Of a DNA stretch of 64,000 bases, positions 37,126-44,255 are shown piece after piece. Made by a program: the position numbers and the translations under genes. Below the pieces are notes generated by a model, which saw only the letters and a list, made by a program, of their open reading frames with translations, had not been told where the DNA came from and did not search any database. Source of the stretch: Chloroflexota bacterium (lineage in GTDB: Bacteria; Chloroflexota; Limnocylindria; QHBO01). Position 1 is the stretch's first letter; the number at the start of each line of letters is the position of its first letter. The stretch covers positions 320,346 to 384,345 of the forward strand of contig JBBDXT010000007.1 in assembly GCA_040902225.1 (NCBI GenBank), written 5' to 3'.

Positions 37126-38549
37126 CGGTCAGGCCGACGGCGCATCCTGAACAGAATGCGCCCGGAATCCACGATCTGCCTCTCCTCGGCGATCTCGAAG
37201 TCCTGGCCGAACGCGGCGCGGAATCCATCGGGCGAATAGTCGGCGAAGACGTCCTCGCGCGCGGCCAGCAGGCGCTTGACCATCGGGTCGGCCTTCGGGA
37301 TCCACTCCACGATCAGGTGGGGGCCGAGGCGCGCCATCAGGCGGCTGATCATGGGCATGGGCACGTTGCGCCCGATGGCCAGGTGGTGGACCAGCGCAAG
37401 GGCGATCAGCACGTCGGCATTGGCGCGCTCGATCAGGGACGCCCGCTCGCTGTTTTCCCAGCCGACGGCCGGCGAGGGCTCCGCGAGGTCGGCGAGGAGC
37501 GGCATGATCCGTTCGTCGCCGGCGGCTCGCAATGCCAGGTAGTGGCGCTCAACCGCGGCCCAGTCGATATCCAGCGCGAGCACCCAGAATCCCGCATCCG
37601 CCGCGATGGCGCTGTAGCGGCCGGTGTTGGCGCCGAGGTCCCAGGCGCGCCGTCCACCTTCTGCGGCAACCGCCTCGAGCATCTGCCTCACGATCGATTC
37701 CTTGCTCGCGGTGCCGGCCTCCGAGTAGCTGGTCTGGTCGGCGTAATCGGCCCAGACGGTGCCAAGCGCCGGCAAGTGCAGCCCCTCGACGGTGCGACGC
37801 AGATGGTCCAGCAGGGCGAGACGGCGGCCCTCGCTCATGGTGACGGTCCGCGTCCCCGTGGACGGGGCGCCATCGGGGCCGGAATCGCCGGCATGCTGGC
37901 GCTGCGCGCGGGCATGGAGATGGATGTGCGCCGCGAGGCCCGGCGAGAAGTACCGGGTCCTGCCAGGCAGCAGCGCGGACGCGAGGTCCAGCGGGACGCC
38001 ATCGATCCAGGTGCGCAGCAGCTGTCCGAGGCGCCCGTCGCGAAGGGCCATCAGCGCCAGCGGCGCCAGGAAGTTCTCGCAGAACTGGCGATAGGGTTTC
38101 CACGGCTGGTCGGCTGCGGTGCTCTCGAACGAGAGAGTGTCGATCAGGACGGCCTTCCCGTCGTGGAACTGGACGTTGTAGGCGCTCGCGTCGCGCAGCG
38201 TCATGCCGTGCTCGCCGGCCATCGCTTGCGCGCGGAGGGTGAGAAGCGCGGCGTCCTTCAGCTGCGAGAAAGACCACTCGAACGGGTACGAGATGAAGCC
38301 GATCTCGTCGGGTTGGATGACAGCCACCGCCCCGGGCTCTGGCGCCAGGTCGAGCGAGGCAGGCGCATCGGCTACCAGGAGGCCTTCCTTGACGAGGGCG
38401 GCGTGCAGCCCAGAGGACTCGAAGGTGGCCCATTCATCGGCGAAGGAGGCGTTGACCTGGCGGTACAGAACGCCGTCGCGGCGGAAGACGAAGCCGCTGG
38501 GGTCGCGGTAGGAGCCTGGCTCGCGCTCAGCGGCCGGGCGCTCGGTCAC
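37122..38549 (-). CDS. Class I SAM-dependent methyltransferase with N-terminal extension, NoeA-like
   Basis: The start chosen is GTG 38549, which overlaps the stop of the small upstream gene (GTGA). The 475-residue protein has an N-terminal region beginning with SGFVFRRDGVLYRQVN and containing GMTLRDASAYNVQFHDGKAV, a layout seen in proteins related to nodulation protein NoeA. The C-terminal half is a Rossmann methyltransferase with SAM motif AWDLGANTGRYSAIA. The N-terminal LRDASAYNVQF segment resembles a kinase-like catalytic loop. The substrate is probably a surface sugar or lipid, by context. Confidence 0.72.
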   Translation of the reverse strand: MTERPAAEREPGSYRDPSGFVFRRDGVLYRQVNASFADEWATFESSGLHAALVKEGLLVADAPASLDLAPEPGAVAVIQPDEIGFISYPFEWSFSQLKDAALLTLRAQAMAGEHGMTLRDASAYNVQFHDGKAVLIDTLSFESTAADQPWKPYRQFCENFLAPLALMALRDGRLGQLLRTWIDGVPLDLASALLPGRTRYFSPGLAAHIHLHARAQRQHAGDSGPDGAPSTGTRTVTMSEGRRLALLDHLRRTVEGLHLPALGTVWADYADQTSYSEAGTASKESIVRQMLEAVAAEGGRRAWDLGANTGRYSAIAADAGFWVLALDIDWAAVERHYLALRAAGDERIMPLLADLAEPSPAVGWENSERASLIERANADVLIALALVHHLAIGRNVPMPMISRLMARLGPHLIVEWIPKADPMVKRLLAAREDVFADYSPDGFRAAFGQDFEIAEERQIVDSGRILFRMRRRPDR

Positions 38550-38758
38550 TCCGAGTCGGTGCTGACGGTGCCCTTGTCCTCGGGCGTCCTGCTCCCGGTT
38601 GTGGCGGCGGTGCCGTCGGTGGGCTTGTTCCGGAATCGACCGATGGTCGAACGGATCGCGTTGCGGAAGAAGAACGGGATCGACACCAGGCCGGCGATGA
38701 TGGCCTGGATCACCAGGCTCCCGGCGCCGGGGTCGATGTATGCGAAGACCAAGCTCAT
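38546..38758 (-). CDS. Small single-span membrane protein with IDPGAGS motif
   Basis: A 70-residue protein from ATG 38758, with a GAGGAG ribosome site. It opens with a hydrophobic start and FAYIDPGAGSLVIQAIIAGL, leading into a membrane helix ending at Phe-Phe-Phe-Arg, then a polar Thr/Gly-rich tail. Small proteins with this Ile-Asp-Pro-Gly-x-Gly-Ser motif occur beside surface-glycan genes in other bacteria, but I know of no assigned function. It is translationally coupled to the methyltransferase gene that follows. Confidence 0.75.
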   Translation of the reverse strand: MSLVFAYIDPGAGSLVIQAIIAGLVSIPFFFRNAIRSTIGRFRNKPTDGTAATTGSRTPEDKGTVSTDSE

Positions 38759-38887
38759 GACAGCTCCTCAACAGATGGTTAGCGCGGCGCTGCCGCTCGA
38801 GATTTAACGCCCAGTTTACGACGCTCGAGCCTACCACGCCTCACGCCGGATAGTCCCATGACCACCCAGTCCCTGGCTGGCAGAGAG

Positions 38888-38893
38888 TATCGT
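38888..38893 (+). promoter_or_regulatory. -10-like box upstream of the first GT87-like gene
   Basis: TATCGT ends 10 bases before ATG 38904, implying a 5' leader of only a few bases. No -35 box is evident. The rest of the 145-base gap between the divergent genes holds no supported gene. Confidence 0.4.
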
Positions 38894-38903
38894 CGGCGCG
38901 GCC

Positions 38904-39803
38904 ATGCAGAGATCGCACCCGCTGCCGCGCACACTTCCCGGCTGGCTCGCATTCACTGGCGTCGCATTGCTGCTGGCGTTGATGGCCTACGCGCTCTCCA
39001 CCTATGCCGTGTCGCGCGAGTTCGGGTCCGATGTCGCCGCCTACTGGGAGGCGGCAGAGCGAATCCGCGCCGGCGAGCCACTTTATGTGGCCGGCGTGGC
39101 AAACGCGCCTGACCTGTTCCGATATGCCCCGTGGTTCGCCTACGCCTGGGTCCCCCTCACCTTTCTGCCACACGACCTGGTGACCGTGGGATGGGTCGGG
39201 GCAATGCTTCTTGCGGCGATCGCGTCAACGCTTCCCCTCATCCGCCGGGGGCTTGCCGGGACCGCCGCCTTCGCCCTCTTCGCGCCGCTCCAGATACAGG
39301 GCGCCATATTCGGCAATGTGCAGCCGCTGCTGGTGCTGATGCTGCTGTGGGGCGTCGAACGACGCTCCGGCCCGGTGTGGATCGCCGTCGGGGCGTCGCT
39401 GAAGGCAATTCCCCTGCTGCTCGCCCTCGTCTACGCCGGCCGCGGCGAGTGGCTTCGGGCCGGTCTCGCCGTCCTCCTCACGGCCGTCCTCGTGGCTCCT
39501 TCCCTCCTCTTCGACCTGTCGGGCTATTCCACCCAGCCGGGCCCCGGCAACATGAGCCTCATCTCTGTCGCGAGCTCCCTGTTCGTGGCCGTCGCCGTGG
39601 TGGCAGCGTGCCTGACGTTTCTCGGAGCACGGACCCGATTCCGATGGGTGCTCGGCGCGCTCGCCATGATCGCTGCCCTTCCGCGCTTCCTGACGTACGA
39701 GGTCAGCTTCCTGTTGGTGGGTGCTGCGAGGCGGCCGCCCCTACCGAGCCGGGCTGATCGCGAGACCGCCCCGCTGGCCGAGCCACCAGGCCAATCCGTA
39801 TAG
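38904..39803 (+). CDS. GT87/DUF2029-like membrane glycosyltransferase (1)
   Basis: A 299-residue protein with about eight helices. The first loop contains SDVAAYWEAAERIRAGEPLY, followed by YAPWFAYAWVPLTFLP; the middle has a QPLLVLMLLWG helix and a GASLKAIPLLLALVY segment typical of DUF2029 proteins. Known GT87 members are polyprenyl-phosphate-mannose-dependent mannosyltransferases; this protein is shorter than those. The last 63 bases overlap the converging spermidine-synthase-like gene. Similar proteins are encoded at 41802 and 43443. Confidence 0.75.
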   Translation: MQRSHPLPRTLPGWLAFTGVALLLALMAYALSTYAVSREFGSDVAAYWEAAERIRAGEPLYVAGVANAPDLFRYAPWFAYAWVPLTFLPHDLVTVGWVGAMLLAAIASTLPLIRRGLAGTAAFALFAPLQIQGAIFGNVQPLLVLMLLWGVERRSGPVWIAVGASLKAIPLLLALVYAGRGEWLRAGLAVLLTAVLVAPSLLFDLSGYSTQPGPGNMSLISVASSLFVAVAVVAACLTFLGARTRFRWVLGALAMIAALPRFLTYEVSFLLVGAARRPPLPSRADRETAPLAEPPGQSV

Positions 39804-41750
39804 TGCGGCCACGACCAGCAGCAGGGCCTGGTAGCCAGTGACCAGGGCCACGTATTCGATCAGCCCTCCCGCCATCGCGCCCAGCAGGTTGGCTCCGAAG
39901 GCGCCGGTTGTGTCGCCGACATCCCGGAACCGTCCCGCGAAGACGAGGTTTGCCAGAAAGATCGGCAGGAAAGCCACCGATGCCGCTACCAGCAGGCGGG
40001 GCCAGAAGTCCAGGTGCAGCAGCGCGGGCGCGGGCAGCAGCCACGCGATGAGCAGTGCTGCGAGCAGCGCAACGTAGAGCACGCCAGGCCGCAGGATCCG
40101 CACCCGCCGCGTTGCCTCGATCGCCGCCAGCACGGAGACCAGCACCCCGCCGAAGACCAGCGCATTGACGAACCAGGTCGTCCCGAAGAGGAGCGCAAAC
40201 TGGACGACGCTCTTGGTCTCCAGCAGCAGGAAGGCCGCCCCCATGGCCGCGAGGTCGAGGTAACCGCGCATCGGACGCAGCGACCCAGCGGCCGCTCGCA
40301 CCAGCCCGACCGAGGCCAGCAGAATCAGGCCGATGGTGATCAGGTAGAACGCCGGCAGACCCGCTTGCCGGAGGTACGGGAAGGGGTGATCGTCTGTGGC
40401 AGGTTCAGGTACCTGCCCCGAGGCCGCCCACGCCGTGGTGCAGGCAAGGTCGGCAGGGTCGAGCGTGACGGTCAGCGCCGCCAGCTGGCCAGCGCCCACA
40501 TCGTCGATGCACGGATTGACGGCGAAGACACTCGCCAGCGTCCCGGCATAGCGATCGACCAGCCAGCGCTCGCGGTAGAAGTTGTACATGCTGAACGCGC
40601 CGCCTGGCGCGATGTGCTCCCGCGCCGCGCTGATCGCCTCGCGCGTGAAGAGGTAGCTCTCGAGCCGGATGGACGACTGCCCGGACACGAGGGTCAGGGA
40701 GTCGGGGAGCGCGAAGATGATCAGGTCGTAGCGAGTATCGGTTTGCTCCAGGAAGGCGCGACCGTCGTTGACGTGCCTGTCCACCCGGGGATCGGCGTAC
40801 GGCCGGTCGGGATGCAGGTCGCGACCCAGCTGGAGCAGCCGGGGGTCGATCTCCACCGCATCGATGTGCTGAGCGCCCATTGCCAGCGCGGTCGCCACGT
40901 CGTTTCCATTTCCGGCCCCGATGATCAGGACGTTTCGCAACCTATTGCCGGCGACATGCTCGTAAGGGAGGAAGTAGATCGGCTCCACGGCTTCGCGATC
41001 CGTGGTCGCGATGATCGCCTGGTGGGGCACGCCGTTGGCACTGATGGTGTAGTGGTAGGGCCCGTCCGGCTCCTCCACAACCTCGATCTTGTAGTAGGGC
41101 GACCAGCTCCACTCGGGCACGATCGACTCGCGACCGAGCATGAAGACCAGGCCGACGAGCGCGACCGCTCGGGCGGCGTTCAGGGTCCAGCGCGGGCTGC
41201 CGGGGAGCAGCACGGCGAACAGCATGGCCACGACCAGCGCCCAGGCCAGCGGTGGCGCCCAGGCGAAGCTGAGCACTGAAAAGGCCGCGATGCCGCAGAT
41301 GCTGCCGGCTATGTCGAGCCGATACGCCTCGAGCGCCTCGAACTCGACAAAGGTGCGTGCCACGCCCTCCGCGATCATGGCCATCACCACCGCCACCGCC
41401 CCAAAGATGAGCGGGAGCGTCAGCCAGATCGGCAGCCCGGTCGGCTGGAACGCTCCGAAGTAGATCAGGTCGCTTCCCGACCGATCGATCTCGACCGGGA
41501 AGATCAGCACAAAGCCGATGAAGAGGGCAAGTGCGATTGGCGCGTAGTTGAAGAGGTCGATGCGCGCCCGCGCCCGCAGGAAGCCGATCCCGATCCCCAG
41601 GAAGCTGCCCAGTAGCACGAAGTTGCTGAAGTAGGCGAGGTAGAGGACGTTCGAGCCGGTCCAGCGGATCAGCGCCAACTCGACGAAGAGCATCAGGAAG
41701 CTGAGTAGGACCAGCCGGAGCCGCGGTGGGAGGTTGGGGGGCTGGGGCAT
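39741..41750 (-). CDS. Membrane-embedded spermidine-synthase-like protein
   Basis: The start chosen is ATG 41750. The 669-residue protein has five or six N-terminal helices (about residues 5-215), a central Rossmann domain of the spermidine synthase family (VLIIGAGNGNDVATALAMG, VEIDPRLLQLGR, YDLIIFALPDSL) and five or six C-terminal helices. The AdoMet-type site is present. At the spermidine-synthase catalytic position the sequence is Leu-Pro-Asp, so Asp is kept. Such membrane fusions are common but uncharacterised; polyamine or aminopropyl transfer to a surface molecule is possible. Confidence 0.75.
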   Translation of the reverse strand: MPQPPNLPPRLRLVLLSFLMLFVELALIRWTGSNVLYLAYFSNFVLLGSFLGIGIGFLRARARIDLFNYAPIALALFIGFVLIFPVEIDRSGSDLIYFGAFQPTGLPIWLTLPLIFGAVAVVMAMIAEGVARTFVEFEALEAYRLDIAGSICGIAAFSVLSFAWAPPLAWALVVAMLFAVLLPGSPRWTLNAARAVALVGLVFMLGRESIVPEWSWSPYYKIEVVEEPDGPYHYTISANGVPHQAIIATTDREAVEPIYFLPYEHVAGNRLRNVLIIGAGNGNDVATALAMGAQHIDAVEIDPRLLQLGRDLHPDRPYADPRVDRHVNDGRAFLEQTDTRYDLIIFALPDSLTLVSGQSSIRLESYLFTREAISAAREHIAPGGAFSMYNFYRERWLVDRYAGTLASVFAVNPCIDDVGAGQLAALTVTLDPADLACTTAWAASGQVPEPATDDHPFPYLRQAGLPAFYLITIGLILLASVGLVRAAAGSLRPMRGYLDLAAMGAAFLLLETKSVVQFALLFGTTWFVNALVFGGVLVSVLAAIEATRRVRILRPGVLYVALLAALLIAWLLPAPALLHLDFWPRLLVAASVAFLPIFLANLVFAGRFRDVGDTTGAFGANLLGAMAGGLIEYVALVTGYQALLLVVAALYGLAWWLGQRGGLAISPAR

Positions 41751-41801
41751 GGCTGCGATCTTGCCAGCGCCGCGGTCGTCCCGGGAGGCCACAATCGTGT
41801 T

Positions 41802-42689
41802 ATGGCCGCCCAGCTTGCTCGCCGCCTGCCGCGCAACCTGGTTATGGCCCTGCTCCTGGGCTACCTCGGTTACACGCTTGCATCGTGGTTTCTGGTCTGG
41901 AACCCGGCCGATGGTGGCGCCTATTACGCCGCCGCCTTTCGCCTCGTTCAGGGCCAGCCTCTGTACCCACCTGTCAACCCGGAGGCGCACGAGGTCTTCC
42001 GCTACGCGCCGTGGTTCGCGGTTGCCTGGATCCCGCTGACCCTTCTCCCGCGTGAGGTGGCGCTGCACGCCTGGTCCCTGGCGATGCTGGGCTGCGCTGT
42101 CGTAGCGGTGTGGCCGCTCCTCCGACGACCCACATGGGCACGCGTGGCGCTGGCGGCTCTCGTCGGACAGACCCTCGCCGAGACGGCGATGTTCGGGAAC
42201 GCCCACCCCCTTGTCGTGGCGCTGCTCGTCTGGACGGCCGGGCGCCGGTCGTTCCCCGCATGGGTCGGGGTGGCGGCGTCACTCAAGCTGGTGCCCCTCG
42301 CCTTCGCCCTGGTATGGGCAGGACGTCGCGAATGGGCGAAGGCGGCCATCGCCGTAGGTGTAGCCGCGCTCCTCTTCGCACCCATGCTCCTCTTCGACTT
42401 GAGCAGCTACCCGACCGATCCAGGGACCGGCCTGCTCTCGCTCTACGCCGTCTCACCGCCACTGTGGGCCGCGGTCGCACTTGCCTCGCTGGCAGCAACA
42501 CTCTGGCTGGCGGCGCGCGGCTCTCCCTACGCCTGGGTGGCGGCCGCCGTCCTGATGTTCCTTGGCCCGCCCCGGGTGGTCACCTCGTACCTGGGATTCC
42601 TCCTGGTGGCGGTGCAGCTGATCGATCGCGAGGTTGAACGAGCTCGAGGCCGAGCATCTGCACCCAGTACGGCAGAAGGTATGGGCTGA
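41802..42689 (+). CDS. GT87/DUF2029-like membrane glycosyltransferase (2)
   Basis: A 295-residue protein with about eight helices, paralogous to the genes at 38904 and 43443: NPADGGAYYAAAFRLVQGQPLY in the first loop, RYAPWFAVAWIPLTLLP, and GVAASLKLVPLAFALVW. A GGGAGG stretch about 14 bases upstream may act as the ribosome site. The 3' end overlaps the oppositely oriented gene at 42580 by 110 bases, one of the largest convergent overlaps in the window. Confidence 0.75.
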   Translation: MAAQLARRLPRNLVMALLLGYLGYTLASWFLVWNPADGGAYYAAAFRLVQGQPLYPPVNPEAHEVFRYAPWFAVAWIPLTLLPREVALHAWSLAMLGCAVVAVWPLLRRPTWARVALAALVGQTLAETAMFGNAHPLVVALLVWTAGRRSFPAWVGVAASLKLVPLAFALVWAGRREWAKAAIAVGVAALLFAPMLLFDLSSYPTDPGTGLLSLYAVSPPLWAAVALASLAATLWLAARGSPYAWVAAAVLMFLGPPRVVTSYLGFLLVAVQLIDREVERARGRASAPSTAEGMG

Positions 42690-43446
42690 TCGCCATGCTC
42701 GCCCAGCCAATGCGCCCGCGGATGATCAGCCACGCCGACAAGGGAAGTCCGACGATGAGCCACGCTGCCCCAATGAACCGCGACGGCGACAGATTGAAGT
42801 CGTTGGCGATTTCGTCTGCCCCCGATCGGAACAACGAGCCGATCCACTCCGGCAGGTAGCCCGTCGGGAGGGCTGTGAGCAACCCGACCGCCGCGATCGC
42901 GATGAACGGCAGCCGCCAGGCGGGTCGCTGCCAGAGAATCCACACCAGGAGCGGCAGCATGATCGGTCGGGGGACCAGGACGCACAAGGCGAGGTAGGCA
43001 GCAGTGGCCACGCCATTGCCGCGGTATGCCCAGGCAGCTGCGAGGAGGACGAACACCATCAGGTTGCCCGTGTTCACATCGAACCAGAATGGATAGGAAA
43101 CGAGCAGGAGCAATGCCAGTCGCCGCGATGGCAGGACGGCGAGCGCAAGGAAATGAGCCACGCGCCACGCGGGGAGGCCGACCCACGTCAGCAGCCCAAG
43201 GATGGGAGCGAACTGCGGCGCGTACCGGTAGAAGTACGGGTGATCCCATTCGTAGAGGGTTCCGAGTGGGAAGCGGCGGGCCGCCTCGACGTAGATGTCC
43301 CAATCGAAGGCGCGCTCGTGGTCGATGACGATCGTGGCCAGCCCGATCACGTTCGCCGCAAGAGCAAGGATGATCGCTGCATAGATGGCCGCGTGGCGGA
43401 GCAGGATGACGGCGCGTTCGCGCGTCACGCGCTTCACGCGCGTCAC
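42580..43446 (-). CDS. DUF2029-like polytopic membrane protein, divergent member
   Basis: The start chosen is GTG 43446, coupled to the preceding gene by GTGA; further in-frame GTG codons at 43437 and 43428 lie in a GTGACGCGC repeat. The 288-residue protein has about eight helices, with ERAFDWDIYVEAARRFPLG and YRYAPQFAPILGLLTW in the first loop. It resembles the neighbouring GT87-like proteins in plan but is clearly diverged (DVNTGNLMVFVLLAAAW in the middle). Its function is presumably sugar transfer from a lipid-linked donor. Confidence 0.68.
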   Translation of the reverse strand: MTRVKRVTRERAVILLRHAAIYAAIILALAANVIGLATIVIDHERAFDWDIYVEAARRFPLGTLYEWDHPYFYRYAPQFAPILGLLTWVGLPAWRVAHFLALAVLPSRRLALLLLVSYPFWFDVNTGNLMVFVLLAAAWAYRGNGVATAAYLALCVLVPRPIMLPLLVWILWQRPAWRLPFIAIAAVGLLTALPTGYLPEWIGSLFRSGADEIANDFNLSPSRFIGAAWLIVGLPLSAWLIIRGRIGWASMAISPYLLPYWVQMLGLELVQPRDRSAAPPPGGIPGTR

Positions 43447-44255
43447 GGGCGGCGGGGGCGCGCCGGCGCGCCGACGATCAGGTATGTGACGTCGTAGACG
43501 AAGAGGCGTGGCAGGGCCAGCACCACGCTCACGGCCGCTGCCAGCCAGCCGAATCGACCCGCAGCCAGCCGCAGGGTCACCCCGATCGCTGCCCCGACCA
43601 CGACAGCCCAAAGGATTGGCACGGCGATGAGTGACGCGGCCTGGCCCGCCTCAGTCGCATAGCCGCGCAAGTCGTAGAGGAGAGCCGGTGCCCACAACAG
43701 GGCGGCGACTGCGACCGCCGCGGCGAACCGTCCCCATTGACCGCGCCCCAGGTATACGAGTGCGAACAGGATGGGGAAGATCTTCAGCGAGGCCGCGACT
43801 CCTACCCAGGCCGGGCCGCTGCGGCGCCCCACCGTCCAGGCAAGCGCCGCGATCAGGAGGGGGTGAATGTTGCCGACGGCGCTGATTCCCACCAAGATCG
43901 GGCCGAAGAAAGCGACCGCCACCCAGGCCCGCGCTCGAGCCAGCGGCACGAGAGCAAGGCCACTGGCCGCGAGCAGCAGCGCGGACCATGCCGCACCCGC
44001 GACCTGCATGGGCAGGTAGGTAGCCGGGATCGCCAGCCAGGCGAACCATGGGGCGTATCGGTACACCTCGGAGGCATCGACGTTCGTCAGCAGTGGGTAC
44101 AGCGGCTCGCCGGCCCGAAGGCGCAGTGCTGCGTTCCAGTAGGCACCAGCGTCCGACAGGGTCCAGTGGGTGGCGGCCTGGAGGAGGTTGAAGATGCCGA
44201 TGCCGATGATGACGGCGAGTGCGAGGGTTCGAGCCAACCGCGTCAGTTGCGGCAA
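43443..44255 (-). CDS. GT87/DUF2029-like membrane glycosyltransferase (3)
   Basis: A 270-residue protein with about eight helices, closely similar in motif order to the two plus-strand members: SDAGAYWNAALRLRAGEPLY, YRYAPWFAWLAIPATYLP, GVAASLKIFPILFALVY and an LPRLFVYDVTYLIVG C-terminus. The start overlaps the upstream ligase gene by 13 bases. It is the shortest of the set and ends directly in a basic Pro-Arg tail. Confidence 0.75.
   Translation of the reverse strand: MPQLTRLARTLALAVIIGIGIFNLLQAATHWTLSDAGAYWNAALRLRAGEPLYPLLTNVDASEVYRYAPWFAWLAIPATYLPMQVAGAAWSALLLAASGLALVPLARARAWVAVAFFGPILVGISAVGNIHPLLIAALAWTVGRRSGPAWVGVAASLKIFPILFALVYLGRGQWGRFAAAVAVAALLWAPALLYDLRGYATEAGQAASLIAVPILWAVVVGAAIGVTLRLAAGRFGWLAAAVSVVLALPRLFVYDVTYLIVGAPARPRRP

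Noticed and set aside
43428-43446. GTGACGCGC / GTGAAGCGC / GTGACGCGC as a regulatory repeat
   Set aside because: It encodes Val-Thr-Arg, Val-Lys-Arg, Val-Thr-Arg at the very start of a gene and is most simply a start-site ambiguity.
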